64,000 nucleotides of DNA from Siccirubricoccus phaeus (GCF_008360935.1 NZ_SRXO01000025.1:31174-95173); one strand, 5' to 3'. Positions 35,814-44,420 are shown, numbered from the stretch's first letter. The notes: generated by a model not told the origin, from the letters alone. Numbers and translations are program-made.

Positions 35814-36491
35814 TCATTGCGGCTTGAAGGTGCTGCGCTTCGCCGCATCCGCGGCGCGCCAGAGATACCAGGCGGCGATGCTGCGCCAGGGCGACCAGGC
35901 GGCGCCGATCTCGGCTAATTCCTTGGGCTTGGGCTGGGTTTCCAGCCCGGCGGCGACGCGCCAGCCCTCGCGCACGCCGAAATCATCCACCGGCAGCACA
36001 TCCGGCCGGCCGAGGGTGAAGATCAGCAGCATCTCCACCGTCCAGCGGCCGACGCCGCGGATGGCGACCAGGCGTTCGATCAGGGTCTCGTCGGAGAGGC
36101 GGGCGGCGCCCTCCCGCGTCGGCACCAGCCCGCCGACGGCCTTTTCCGCGATGTCGCGGATGGCGGCGACCTTGGACTGGGAGAAGCCGCAGCCGCGCAT
36201 CGCTTCCACCGGCAGGGCCAGCACCCATTCCGGCGGCGGGAAAAAGGGGCCGGGATGCAGGGCGAGGAAGCGGCCGAGGATCGCCTCCGCCGCCCGGCCA
36301 TGCACCTGCTGATGGGCGATGGCGCGGACCAGCGCCTCATAGGGTTCGCGCTCGGTCACCGAGAGGGTGCAGGGGCCGATCTGCCTGACGACCCGCTTCA
36401 GCACCGGGTCGCGCTTCAGGGCGCGCTCCGCCTTGGCCCAGCCGGCGGAGGCAGCGGCCGGCGGAGCCCCGGTAGCGACGATCTCGACCAT
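35814..36491 (-). CDS. DNA-3-methyladenine glycosylase (AlkA family)
   Basis: A 225-residue helix-hairpin-helix base-excision glycosylase. The sequence AIAHQQVHGRAAEAILGRF matches the family's helical core (usually QQ(I/L)S). The hairpin is LVAIRGVGRWTVEMLLIFTLGR, and the catalytic Asp170 is in DVLPVDDFGV. There are no iron-sulfur cysteines, so it is AlkA rather than Nth/MutY. It removes alkylated purines from DNA. No ada gene is nearby. Confidence 0.94.
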   Translation of the reverse strand: MVEIVATGAPPAAASAGWAKAERALKRDPVLKRVVRQIGPCTLSVTEREPYEALVRAIAHQQVHGRAAEAILGRFLALHPGPFFPPPEWVLALPVEAMRGCGFSQSKVAAIRDIAEKAVGGLVPTREGAARLSDETLIERLVAIRGVGRWTVEMLLIFTLGRPDVLPVDDFGVREGWRVAAGLETQPKPKELAEIGAAWSPWRSIAAWYLWRAADAAKRSTFKPQ

Positions 36492-36788
36492 GCCTGTCCT
36501 GCCCCCCGACTCCCTCGCCCGGGGATGCTAGCGCAAGCGGGCGGAGGGAACAAAGAGTGTACTTGGCGGCCCGTGCTGCCCGTTGCCGCGGCAGGCTGGG
36601 CGGGGCCGTGGGCCGCCGCGGCGGCGCTCGGTGGCGTTGCCCGGCAGCCGGGGCGGGAGCGACGGGCATCCTGCCGTCCGGCCGCCCCTTGCCCTGAAGC
36701 GGCCTGGCCGCTTCAGCCGGTGCGAGAGCGGGCGAGGAACGGCCTCCCGGGACCCTCAAGGGGCGGCGCGCAGCGCCGCCATGGAGAT
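36492..36788. other. GC-rich intergenic region, no gene seen
   Basis: These 297 bases precede an array of repeat modules. No frame here has domain content. It contains the likely promoter region of the glycosylase. Confidence 0.35.
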
Positions 36789-36910
36789 CTGGTGGCCCGC
36801 TTCCGAAGTCCTGCGGGTGTCGTTCTCAGGCCACTGGCTTGTGTTTTCAGTGGCCTGCTTGTCCGCTGCGTTCGCTGGAGGTCCAGCGAACTTCGCGGGC
36901 AGGACGCTAG
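36789..36910 (-). repeat. CTAG-type module A, copy 1
   Basis: A 122-base structured repeat, reverse orientation relative to the copy at 38158. It contains the conserved segments CCGAAGTCCTGCGG, TTTTCAGTGGCCTGC and TTCGCTGGAGGTCCAGCGAA, and ends in CTAG. It is the first member of an array that continues with modules B and C. Confidence 0.85.
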
Positions 36911-37013
36911 AGCGGTTTCACGCTGACTGTGCAGCGCGAAGCCGCTCTAGCTTATGGATGGTAGAGCAGCTTCACGCCTCCGGGCGATGCCGCCCTCCGG
37001 CGATCTGCTCTAG
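36907..37013. repeat. Modules B+C, 107-base composite repeat, copy 1
   Basis: Two palindromic modules. B runs CTAGAGCGGTTTCACGC...GCCGCTCTAG; C starts TAGAGCAGCTTCACGCC and ends ATCTGCTCTAG. An 11-base spacer starting CTTATGG lies between them. The same 107-base composite occurs at 47808-47914 and 62851-62957 with only a few base changes. B shares its first CTAG with the end of module A. Confidence 0.9.
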
Positions 37014-37116
37014 CGCGGGATCGGTTGAGCTGCGCTCACCCGCCCCGCTCTAGCTCTTTGTTCGGTCGCGTGATTCACGGTTTCGGTCGATTCGACCTCA
37101 ACCGATCACGCGCTAG
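37010..37116. repeat. Further CTAG-joined palindromic modules (G and D) ending at the Bug gene stop
   Basis: After module C, 37010-37053 runs from CTAGCGCGGG to CCGCTCTAG. Then 37050-37116 holds GCGTGATTCACGGTT paired with AACCGATCACGC and ends in GCGCTAG. The final CTAG (37113-37116) contains the TAG stop codon of the minus-strand Bug gene. Confidence 0.65.
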
Positions 37117-38102
37117 TCGATAGCAATGCGGGCGTCGCGGGCCATGCGCAGCCAGGTGGACTGCTCCTTGCGCAGCCAGGCATCCAGCTCGGCCGGCGGG
37201 ACGAGCAGCGGATCGACGAAGCTGGCGCGCAGCTTGGCCTGGGTGGGGGCATCCATCGCCTGGCCGAACGCCTCCCGCAGCTTCGCCACCACCGGCGCCT
37301 GCGCCTTCTTGTGCACCAGCAGCGTGTTCCAGACGGAGACGGCGTAGCCCTCCACCCCCGCCTCGGCGATGGTCGGCACCTCCGGCAGGGCGGAAGCGCG
37401 CGTCGGGGTGGAAACGCCCAGCGCCCGGAAACTGCCGGCCTGGATCTGCGGGGTGGAGGTGGCGGTGGTGTCGAAGAGGAAATCCACCTCCTCCGCCAGC
37501 ATGGCGGCGACGGCCGGGGAGGAGCCGCGATAGGGCACATGCGTCGCCTCGAACCCCGCCAGCCGCTGCAGCAGCGTGGCGCAGAGATGCGAGGAGGAGC
37601 CATTGCCGACCGAGCCATAGATCAGCCCGCCGCGCCTGGCCCGCGCCACCAGCTCCGCCACCGAGGACACGTCCAGCCGCTTCGGGTTCACCGAGAGCAC
37701 ATTGGCCATGTCGTTGATGGTGCCGAGCAGGGTGAAATCCCGCACCAGATCCACGCCGGACTGGGCGTAGAGCAGCGGGTTCACGCCGAACATGGCGGCG
37801 GTGCCGACCAGCAGGGTGTAGCCATCCGGCTCGGCGGCGCTGGCGGCCTGGGCGCCGATATTGCCGCCGGCGCCGGCCCGGTTCTCTACCACCACCGGCT
37901 GGCCCAGGCGCTGGCCCAGCGGCTCGGCCAGGATGCGGCCGACGATGTCCGTCACGCCGCCCGGCGGGTAGCTGATGATCAGGCGCAGCGGCCGGTTGGG
38001 GTAGGGTGCCTGCGCCAGGGCCGGGGTGGCCAGGGAGGTGGCCAAGGGGGTGGCGAGCAGGGCAGTGGCACCCAGCAGGGTGCGGCGGTGCAGCATGGAC
38101 AT
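37113..38102 (-). CDS. Tripartite tricarboxylate transporter-type (Bug/TctC) periplasmic receptor
   Basis: A 329-residue Bug protein; MSMLHRRTLLGATALLATPLA begins a signal peptide cleaved near ATPALAQ (MLHRR, two codons later, is an alternative start). Mature hallmarks are YPNRPLRLIISYPPGGVTDIVGR, VVENRAGAGGNIGAQ and HVPYRGSSPAVAAML. It binds a carboxylate in the periplasm. No TctA/TctB permease is adjacent, so it is an orphan receptor. The stop TAG coincides with the CTAG end of a repeat module. Confidence 0.94.
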   Translation of the reverse strand: MSMLHRRTLLGATALLATPLATSLATPALAQAPYPNRPLRLIISYPPGGVTDIVGRILAEPLGQRLGQPVVVENRAGAGGNIGAQAASAAEPDGYTLLVGTAAMFGVNPLLYAQSGVDLVRDFTLLGTINDMANVLSVNPKRLDVSSVAELVARARRGGLIYGSVGNGSSSHLCATLLQRLAGFEATHVPYRGSSPAVAAMLAEEVDFLFDTTATSTPQIQAGSFRALGVSTPTRASALPEVPTIAEAGVEGYAVSVWNTLLVHKKAQAPVVAKLREAFGQAMDAPTQAKLRASFVDPLLVPPAELDAWLRKEQSTWLRMARDARIAID

Positions 38103-38157
38103 TCCTCATGCGGGAAGGGAGGCCGGCCGGGCCGGCCGCGGACGGCGCCGGATCATA

Positions 38158-38278
38158 CTAGTGTCCTGCCGCTGTCTTCGCTGGATTTCCAGCGAGGGCA
38201 GCGGGCAAGCAGGCCACTGAAAACACAAGCTGGTGGCCCGAGACCGAAGTCCGCAGGACTGCGGAATCGGGACACTAG
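38158..38278 (+). repeat. CTAG-type module A, copy 2 (complete, with terminal inverted repeats)
   Basis: A 121-base element bounded by CTAGTGTCC and GGACACTAG inverted ends. Inside are three stem-loops: TTCGCTGGATTTCCAGCGA, a GGCCACT/AGTGGCC-like pair around GAAAACACAAGC, and GAAGTCCGCAGGACTGC. It looks like a non-autonomous MITE or REP-type element. It has no coding capacity of its own. Confidence 0.85.
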
Positions 38279-38362
38279 CGCCGGGATGTCGGATTGCCCA
38301 AGCGGCCGCCTCCGCCCGGGGCGCGGCGCCGGCCTGCGGCCGGGCCGTGGCGCCGGGCGGCC

Positions 38363-39098
38363 TCACCAGAGGCCCGGCACCAGCCGGAACCGGGTGCGCC
38401 TGGCATAGTCGGCATAACCCTCGAGCCGGGCATGCAGCAGCGCGTCCTCCCAGCGCGTCCGGAGGATCATGAGATGGGCGATGCCGGCGACGGCACCGCA
38501 CGGCGTCCTCCCAGCGCGTCCGGAGGATCAGCAGCGCCGTCGCCCAGCCCGCCGGGAGCAGCGCCCACCAGGAGGCCAGCGCCAGGGCGAGGCCGGCGAA
38601 GACCAGGATGGCGCTGGCATAGCCGGGATGCCGGATGAGGGCGTAGGGCCCGGCGGTGACGACGCGCTGGCCGCGCTCCCGCTGCAGGCGTACCCCGGGT
38701 TCGAAGAAGCGGTTGACCGCCTGGGCCCAGGTGCCGAGCACGATGCCGGCGCAAAGCAGCGCATAGCCCAGGATCACCCAGGGCAGCGGCATGGCGGACC
38801 AGCGCATCCGGCCGGCATCCAGGGCGGCGAGGGGGATCTCGGCGGTCATGCCGGCGCAGATCAGCGCGACGAGGAGCAAGTCCCACCGCTCCGTGCCGGG
38901 CTGGAAGCGGCTGCGGGCCCGGAAGATGACGGGATTCACCCGCGCCAGCACCCAGGCCGAGGCGCCGAAGGCGATGAGGAGGAAGCCGATGAAGACCCAG
39001 CCCGGCCGCCAGTCGAGCCGGCCGGCAGGGATGAAGATGAGCGCCAGCAGGGCCAGCGGCAGGATGATGGCGTAGGCGATGGCCGCTGGCCGCGACAT
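38363..39098 (-). pseudogene. Isoprenylcysteine methyltransferase-like membrane protein, frameshifted by a 61-base duplication
   Basis: The gene starts MSRPAAIAYAIILPLALLALIF with about six hydrophobic segments. It carries the phospholipid/isoprenylcysteine methyltransferase motif VTAGPYALIRHPGYASAILVFAGLALAL. After LLILRTRWEDA the frame breaks. The 28 bases at 38503-38530 recur at 38442-38469, offset 61. The normal C-terminus (ILRTRWEDALLHARLEGYAD, then YARRTRFRLVPGLW and TGA at 38363-38365) continues in another frame. The current frame instead runs on to 38106 through repeat DNA. It is probably inactivated or C-terminally altered, unless the duplication is an assembly error. Confidence 0.75.
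38442..38530. repeat. 61-base-offset duplication inside the methyltransferase gene
   Basis: The 28-base sequence starting GCGTCCTCCCAGCGCGTCC and ending GGATCA is present at 38442-38469 and 38503-38530. Because 61 is not a multiple of three, the two copies are in different frames. The 33 bases between them are not an exact copy of the neighbouring gene sequence. Confidence 0.9.
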
Positions 39099-39538
39099 CG
39101 GATCGGGTTCGGTGACCTGCATCTGCCGGGTATCCGCCCTTCGGTGGCCGGGCCACAGCCGTTAACGCGCGCGACGGGCACCGGCTCAGGAGGAGAGGGC
39201 AAAAGCCAGCTCCACCCCTGCCGAAGCGAAGGCCGTGGGGTCTGCCGGCCCGCTCCCTTCGCTGGAAATCCGCGATTTTGCAGGCAGGATGCCCGCCGGC
39301 GATCGGCCTGAGCATGCGCGCCCGGTCCGGCTCCTTAACGGCCCGCCACGGGCAGAGCGATACGGTCTGGCCTTGGGTTTGCAGGGTCAGCCCTGGGGTC
39401 CAGACCCCCACCGGGGTCCGGGGAGGGGTTCGGGGGGCAGCACCCCCGATTTTCCTCCCTTTTGCCTGTTCCCTCGCCATGGACCGGGCGGAGCCCGCCC
39501 ATGGCGGCAGCGGCGGATCTGGTCTAGCTTCCGCCTGC
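39099..39538. other. 440-base intergenic region with GC palindromes, no gene seen
   Basis: It lies between two divergent genes and should hold both promoters. The part at 39390-39460 belongs to the GC-palindrome family (TGGGGTCCAGACCCC, GGGTGCTGCCCCCC-like stems). The patch 39235-39295 retains TTCGCTGGAAATCC and GCAGGATGCC, a decayed piece of module A. No protein-like frame is supported. Confidence 0.4.
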
Positions 39539-41371
39539 ATGCCTCCGGCCTCGGCCGCCCGGTCCCGTCGCCGCCCCGCCCCCCCGCGGGCCGCGCCGGC
39601 GCCGCGGCGTGCTGCCCCGCCACCCAGGCCCCCCGCAAGCTGGCGCTGGCTGCGCTGGCTCATCCTGCTCCCCGTGTGGGGCGGGGTGGTGCTGGCTGGG
39701 CTGGTTCTGGCCCTGGCCTGGGACCTCCCGCGCCCGGACGCCATGCCGGAGGCGACGCGTCGCCCCGCCGTCACCCTGGTCGCTGCCGATGGCACGCTGC
39801 TGGCCACCCAGGGCGACCTCTACGGGGAGAGAGTCCGGCTGCGCGACCTGCCGCCGCATCTCCCCGCCGCCCTGCTGGCGGTGGAGGACCGGCGCTTCCG
39901 CAGCCATTTCGGCATTGACCCTGTCGGCCTGGCCCGTGCCGCCCTCGCCAATTGGCGGGCGGGGGAGGTGGTGCAGGGCGGCTCCACCGTCACCCAGCAA
40001 CTCGCCAAGAACCTGTTCCTCACCCCCGCGCGCAGCTTCCGCCGCAAGGCGCAGGAGGCCCTGCTCGCCCTCTGGCTGGAACGCCGCTTCAGCAAGGACG
40101 AGCTGCTGGAGATCTATCTGAACCGGGTCTATCTCGGCGCCGGCGCCTTCGGGGTGGATGCCGCCTCCCGGCTCTATTTCGGCATTCCGGCGCGGCGGCT
40201 GGCGCTGTGGCAATCCGCGCTGCTGGCCGGGCTGCCCAAGGCGCCGTCGCGGTACAATCCCCGCGCCTCGCCGGACCTCGCCGTCTCCCGCGCCGCGGAG
40301 GTGCTGGAGGCCATGGTGGCGGCCGGCGTCCTCAGCCAGGCGGCGATGGAGGCCGAGCTCGGCCGCATCCGCCTGCCGCCGCAGACCCGCACCGGCGCCG
40401 GCTATTTCGCCGATTGGGCGCTGGAAGACCTGGCCGAGGCCTTCCCCGGCAATGGCGACCTCACCCTGCGCGCCACCCTGGACCCCCGGCTGCAGGCGGT
40501 GGCGGAGGCGCGGCTGGAGGCGCTGCTGGCCGGCCCCGGGGCGCGAGCCGGCGTCACCCAGGGCGCCGTCATCGCGCTGGAGGCGGCGAGCGGCGCGGTG
40601 CGCGCCATGGTCGGCGGCCGCGACTACCGCGCCAGCCCCTTCAACCGCGCCACCGATGCAAGGCGCCAGCCCGGCTCCGCCTTCAAGCCGCTGATCTATC
40701 TGGCAGCGCTGGAGCACGGCTTCTCGCCCGAGGATCTGGTGGCGGACGGGCCGCTCAGCCTCGGCGGCTGGTCGCCCGGCAATGGCGCCTGGCGGCCGCG
40801 CGGCGAGATCACGCTGGAGGAGGCGCTGGCGCATTCCGTCAACACCGCCGCGGTCAGGGTGCTGCTGCGGGCCGGCGGCCCGGGGGCGGCGGTGGCGCTG
40901 GCCGGGCGGCTGGGCCTGGCGGGACGCTTCCCGAACGACGCCTCCCTCGCCCTCGGCACGGGGGAGGTGACGCTGCTCGACCTCGCCGCCGCCTATGCCG
41001 CCTTCGCCAATGGCGGGCTGCGCGTCGCCCCCTACGGCCTGGCCGCCGCCAATGGCGCCGCGCTGCCGCGGCGGGCGGTGGCGCGGGTGGTGGCGCCGGA
41101 GCAGGCCGCGGCGCTGCGGCGCATGCTGGAAGCGGTGGTGGCGCGCGGCACCGGCCGCGCCGCGGCGCTGCCCGGGCGGGTGGTGGCGGGGAAGACCGGC
41201 ACCACCCAGGATTACCGGGATGCCTGGTTCATCGGCTGGGTGGGCGGCCTCGTCATCGGCGTCTGGCTGGGCAATGACGATGCCAGGCCGATGGCGGAGG
41301 TGGCCGGCGGCAGCCTGCCGGCCAGGCTGTTCCGGGAGGTGGCGGAGCAGGCCGCCGGGCCGGGGCGTTAG
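39539..41371 (+). CDS. Class A penicillin-binding protein (transglycosylase/transpeptidase)
   Basis: A 610-residue bifunctional peptidoglycan synthase. A Pro/Arg-rich cytoplasmic leader precedes one membrane segment (about residues 39-62). The GT51 domain shows LAVEDRRFRSHFGIDPVG (catalytic Glu) and VQGGSTVTQQLAKNLFL. The transpeptidase has SAFK in PGSAFKPLIYLAALE, the SVN motif in AHSVNTAAV and KTG in AGKTGTTQDYRDAWF. It polymerises and crosslinks glycan strands in the periplasm. Shorter than PBP1a, it lacks the OB insert and resembles PbpC-like or short class A enzymes. The TAG stop opens a repeat module. Confidence 0.95.
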   Translation: MPPASAARSRRRPAPPRAAPAPRRAAPPPRPPASWRWLRWLILLPVWGGVVLAGLVLALAWDLPRPDAMPEATRRPAVTLVAADGTLLATQGDLYGERVRLRDLPPHLPAALLAVEDRRFRSHFGIDPVGLARAALANWRAGEVVQGGSTVTQQLAKNLFLTPARSFRRKAQEALLALWLERRFSKDELLEIYLNRVYLGAGAFGVDAASRLYFGIPARRLALWQSALLAGLPKAPSRYNPRASPDLAVSRAAEVLEAMVAAGVLSQAAMEAELGRIRLPPQTRTGAGYFADWALEDLAEAFPGNGDLTLRATLDPRLQAVAEARLEALLAGPGARAGVTQGAVIALEAASGAVRAMVGGRDYRASPFNRATDARRQPGSAFKPLIYLAALEHGFSPEDLVADGPLSLGGWSPGNGAWRPRGEITLEEALAHSVNTAAVRVLLRAGGPGAAVALAGRLGLAGRFPNDASLALGTGEVTLLDLAAAYAAFANGGLRVAPYGLAAANGAALPRRAVARVVAPEQAAALRRMLEAVVARGTGRAAALPGRVVAGKTGTTQDYRDAWFIGWVGGLVIGVWLGNDDARPMAEVAGGSLPARLFREVAEQAAGPGR

Positions 41372-41416
41372 AGCAAACTCCGATCAGGTGATTCCACATG
41401 ATCGGTGTTTGCTCTC
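41369..41416. repeat. Module E, copy 1, starting at the penicillin-binding protein stop
   Basis: TAGAGCAAACTCCGATCA pairs with TGATCGGTGTTTGCTCT around a short loop. Related copies are at 60970-61019 and, reversed, at 47650-47691. The first three bases are the TAG stop of the upstream gene, so the module begins inside the coding sequence. The stem may also act as a terminator. Confidence 0.75.
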
Positions 41417-41418
41417 AG

Positions 41419-41532
41419 GTAGTGTCCCGCTTCCGAAGTCCTGCGGACGTCGGGCCACCAGCTTTTGTTTTCAGTGGCCTGCCTGTCCGCTGCGTTCGCT
41501 GGAAATCCAGCGAACTTCGCGGGCAGGGCTAG
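41419..41532 (-). repeat. CTAG-type module A, copy 3
   Basis: A 114-base copy in reverse orientation: GTAGTGTCCCGC, CCGAAGTCCTGCGG, TTTTCAGTGGCCTGC, TTCGCTGGAAATCCAGCGAA, ending GGGCTAG. The terminal CTAG supplies the TAG stop codon (41529-41531) of the minus-strand SnoaL-like gene. Confidence 0.85.
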
Positions 41533-41927
41533 GCGCGTGCGTGCGAAAAGAAGACCTTGCTGCTGATCCTCCAGACGCCATCGCGCATGACCAGGACGAA
41601 GAAATCCGTGTAGCGGGTCCCGCGCCAATTCGCGGCTTCGAGGCGCGCCATCGCGGCTGATCCGGCAAACTCGATGGCAACGATTCGCGCCTGCAGATCC
41701 GGCGCGGCACCGCCCCTGTCGATCAACTCGCAGAAGGCCTGGAGCGTCCAGTCCGCTGGCTTCCCTCCATAGCTGCCACGAATACTGGCGCCGTCCAGGA
41801 AGGCGCGGCGCATCAGGCTGCTGTCTCCCCTCTGGGCGCCGTCGATATACCATTGCAACGTCGCGGCAATCGCCTCGTAGCCGGCAAAGCTCGCGGCCTC
41901 ATCGCTGATCGTCATCGCGGTGGTCAT
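41529..41927 (-). CDS. SnoaL/NTF2-like protein (nuclear transport factor 2 family)
   Basis: A 132-residue small alpha+beta protein starting MTTAMTISDEAASFAGYEAIA after AGGGGA. It has the NTF2 pattern: N-terminal helices (EAIAATLQWYIDGAQRGDSSLMRRAF), then LDGASIRGSYGG, LQARIVAIEFAGSAAMARLEAANWRGTRYTDFFVLVMRDGVWRI strands. Members bind or transform small ligands; no catalytic residues are obvious. It diverges from an Lrp/AsnC regulator, which is likely to control it. Its stop codon is the CTAG end of module A, so the original C-terminus may have been changed. Confidence 0.82.
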   Translation of the reverse strand: MTTAMTISDEAASFAGYEAIAATLQWYIDGAQRGDSSLMRRAFLDGASIRGSYGGKPADWTLQAFCELIDRGGAAPDLQARIVAIEFAGSAAMARLEAANWRGTRYTDFFVLVMRDGVWRISSKVFFSHARA

Positions 41928-42080
41928 GCCCGTTCCCCTGGCTGGCGAGGAGCGGGTGCGGTCTCCTCCCCCGAGGCCGGAGCCTCGCATGGGCGGGCAT
42001 GGCATGTCCTTGCGGATTCAGCCCGACGGGCGCCGTATGGCGCCATATCCTGCTCCTCCTGTCCTGGATTGTGGGGATTC
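41928..42080. promoter_or_regulatory. Divergent promoter region of SnoaL-like gene and Lrp regulator
   Basis: A 153-base divergent region. Lrp/AsnC proteins commonly bind between their own gene and a divergent target, so a regulator site is expected here. No strong palindrome is visible. GGGGATTC precedes the Lrp start. Confidence 0.35.
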
Positions 42081-42566
42081 ATGCCAAATCCGCAGCTTGA
42101 TGACTTCGACCGCCGGATTATCGCCGCGCTCCAGGCCGATGGCAGGCTGGCCAATGTCGAGCTGGCGGACCGGATCGGCCTGTCTCCCTCGCCCTGCCTG
42201 CGCCGCGTGAAGCGGCTGGAACGGGAAGGCTATATCGATGCCTATCGGGCCATGCTTCGCCGCAGCCAGGTCGGGCTTGGGTTCACCGTCTTCGTGGGCG
42301 TGAAGATCGACGCCCATGCCAATGACCAGGCGTCGGCGTTCGAGGCCGCCGTGGTCGCGATGCCGGAAATCATCGCCTGCCACATGATCGCCGGCCAGGC
42401 GGACTACCTGCTCGAGGTCGTGGTTCCCGACCTGGAGCACTACCGGCGTTTCCTCGTCGGCAAGCTGCTGGAACTTCCGATCGTCAGGGAAGTGCAGAGC
42501 AACATCGCGATTCAGACGCTGAAGGCCGCGGCGCCGCTGCCGCTCGACCATCTCCAGGGGCCGTAG
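42081..42566 (+). CDS. Lrp/AsnC family transcriptional regulator
   Basis: A 161-residue regulator starting MPNPQLDDFDRRIIAALQADG. The N-terminal helix-turn-helix is RLANVELADRIGLSPSPCLRRVKRLEREGYI. The C-terminal RAM/ligand domain includes GLGFTVFVGVKIDAHA, VVAMPEIIACHMIAGQADYLLEVVVPDLEHYRRFL. It binds DNA as an octamer or dimers and senses an amino acid. It is divergent from the SnoaL-like gene, its probable target. Ligand unknown. Confidence 0.94.
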   Translation: MPNPQLDDFDRRIIAALQADGRLANVELADRIGLSPSPCLRRVKRLEREGYIDAYRAMLRRSQVGLGFTVFVGVKIDAHANDQASAFEAAVVAMPEIIACHMIAGQADYLLEVVVPDLEHYRRFLVGKLLELPIVREVQSNIAIQTLKAAAPLPLDHLQGP

Positions 42567-42737
42567 CGCCCCGGGGATGCGCCCGATCCGGCCGCGGCCG
42601 CTCCCGGGCTGCGGGGCGCAGCGGGATGCCGGGCATCGCCAGCGCCGCCGCCCTTCACCCTGACGCCCCCGTAATTCATTCGCGCTCAACGCATTTCTGG
42701 AATGGTCGGGCTTCCATCACCCGCGCAGGGACCCGCC

Positions 42738-44420
42738 ATGCTCGCCCGTTTCGCGATAAGAGAGAAGCTCACCGCCGCCTTCGCCCTGGTCACCCTGCTG
42801 GTCGCCGCGATCGGCTGGGTCGGGATCAGCCGGGTCGAGGGGCTGAACCGGCACGTCATCGAGCTGAACGCGAATTGGCTGCCGAGCATCGAACGGCTCG
42901 GCCAGCTCAAATCCCTGATCGAGGCGCATCGCGCCACCGTCCAGCTCCATATCATGAATGGCGAAGCCACCCGGATTGCCGAGCACGACCGGGCGATCGA
43001 GGGGCTGCTGCCGCGGATCGAGGCGGCGCGGGCGAGCTATGTCCAGGTGATCGCGGCGCCGGAGGAACGGGCGAATTACGAGCGCTTCAGCGCCGCCTTC
43101 ACCGACTACCAGCGCCTGGCCTCGGAGGTGCTCGCCCTCTCCCGCCGCAATGAGAATGCGCCGGCGATGCGGATGTTCGAGGAACGCGCCTGGCCGGTCT
43201 TCTCCCAGATGTCCCGCTTCCTCGACCGGCTGGTGCAGGTGAATGCCGATGGCGGGCGGGAGGAATCCGCGGTCGCGGCGGAGCAGGCCGGGACGGCGAA
43301 GCTCATCCTCTGGTCCGGCATGGGCCTGGCCTTGGCCGTCGCCATGCTGGCCGGCTGGCTGATGGCGCGGGAGGTGCGGCACGGCATCGCCGCCATCGCC
43401 GCCCCCATGGGCAGGCTGGCGGAGGGCGAGCTGGAGGTGGAGGTGCCCGCCCTGCCGCCGCGCACCGAAATGGGCGCGCTTGCCCAGAGGCTGGAGGTGT
43501 TCAAGCAGGCGCTGCTCGCCAAGCGCGCGGCGGATGCGGCAGCGGCCAGGGCGCGGGCGACGGAGGCGGCGCGGGCGGAGAAGCTGCGCGGCCTGATCGA
43601 AGGCTTCGACCGCAGCGCCAGCGGGGCGCTGGAGGTGATGCAGGGCGCCATGGCCTCGCTGGACGGCATGGCGGAATCGCTGCGCGAGACCGCCTCGCGC
43701 GGCGAGGCCCAGGCGGGCGGCGTGGCGGCGGCGGCGGAACAGGCCTCCTCCTCCGTGCAATCCGTCGCCGGCGCGGCGGAGCAGCTCGGCGCCTCCATTG
43801 CCGAGGTGACGCGGCAGATCACCGAGACCGCCCGGGTGGCAAGGGCGGCGGCGGAGGAGACCAAGGCGACGGATGCCGCCGTCACCTCCCTCTCCGCCGC
43901 GGCGCAGCGGATCGGCGAGGTGGTGCGCCTCATCGGCGACATCGCCGGCCAGACCAATTTGCTGGCGCTGAACGCGACCATCGAGGCGGCCCGTGCCGGG
44001 GAGGCGGGCAAGGGCTTCGCCGTGGTGGCGAGCGAGGTGAAGGCCCTGGCCGCCCAGACCGCCAGGGCGACGGAGGAGATCAGCAGCCAGATCGCCGCCA
44101 TGCAGGCGGAAACCGCCGGCGCCGTCGCCGCCATCCGCGGCATCGCCGGCACCATCGGCCAGGTGGACCATATCGCGGTGCAGGTGGCCGCGGCGGCGGA
44201 GGAGCAGAGCAGCGCGACGCAGGAAATCATCCGCGCCGTGGCCGATGCCGCTTCCGGGACCCAGGAGGTGACGCGGATCGTCGCCGAGCTGGCCGCCGGC
44301 GCGCAGGAGACGGGCAGCGCGGCGGGGGCGCTGCGGCAATCCTCCAGCGAAACCTCCGAGCGCGCGGCCCAGCTCCGGCGGCAGGTGGGCGAGTTCCTGA
44401 CCGGGGTGCGGGCGGCCTGA
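42738..44420 (+). CDS. Methyl-accepting chemotaxis protein
   Basis: A 560-residue transmembrane chemoreceptor. TM1 is about residues 10-30 ([19 protein letters not shown]), a four-helix-bundle ligand domain spans about 35-185, TM2 is about 187-209 ([20 protein letters not shown]), then HAMP ([20 protein letters not shown]). The C-terminal signalling coiled coil carries the hairpin tip [30 protein letters not shown]. It signals to CheA/CheW to bias flagellar motion. No other che gene lies in the window. ATG 42738 is chosen because the hydrophobic signal-anchor follows directly. Confidence 0.95.
   Translation: MLARFAIREKLTAAFALVTLLVAAIGWVGISRVEGLNRHVIELNANWLPSIERLGQLKSLIEAHRATVQLHIMNGEATRIAEHDRAIEGLLPRIEAARASYVQVIAAPEERANYERFSAAFTDYQRLASEVLALSRRNENAPAMRMFEERAWPVFSQMSRFLDRLVQVNADGGREESAVAAEQAGTAKLILWSGMGLALAVAMLAGWLMAREVRHGIAAIAAPMGRLAEGELEVEVPALPPRTEMGALAQRLEVFKQALLAKRAADAAAARARATEAARAEKLRGLIEGFDRSASGALEVMQGAMASLDGMAESLRETASRGEAQAGGVAAAAEQASSSVQSVAGAAEQLGASIAEVTRQITETARVARAAAEETKATDAAVTSLSAAAQRIGEVVRLIGDIAGQTNLLALNATIEAARAGEAGKGFAVVASEVKALAAQTARATEEISSQIAAMQAETAGAVAAIRGIAGTIGQVDHIAVQVAAAAEEQSSATQEIIRAVADAASGTQEVTRIVAELAAGAQETGSAAGALRQSSSETSERAAQLRRQVGEFLTGVRAA

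Noticed and set aside
35155..36312. 385-codon plus-strand frame across the intergenic gap and glycosylase
   Set aside because: It overlaps two genes with firm motifs on the minus strand and has no recognisable domain.
36907..37013. Possible tRNA or small structured RNA gene in module B+C
   Set aside because: No anticodon arm, CCA end or T-loop (GTTCGA) pattern; the structure is simple palindromes repeated at three places.
38158..38278. Complete insertion sequence
   Set aside because: Only 121 bases and no transposase; at most a non-autonomous element.
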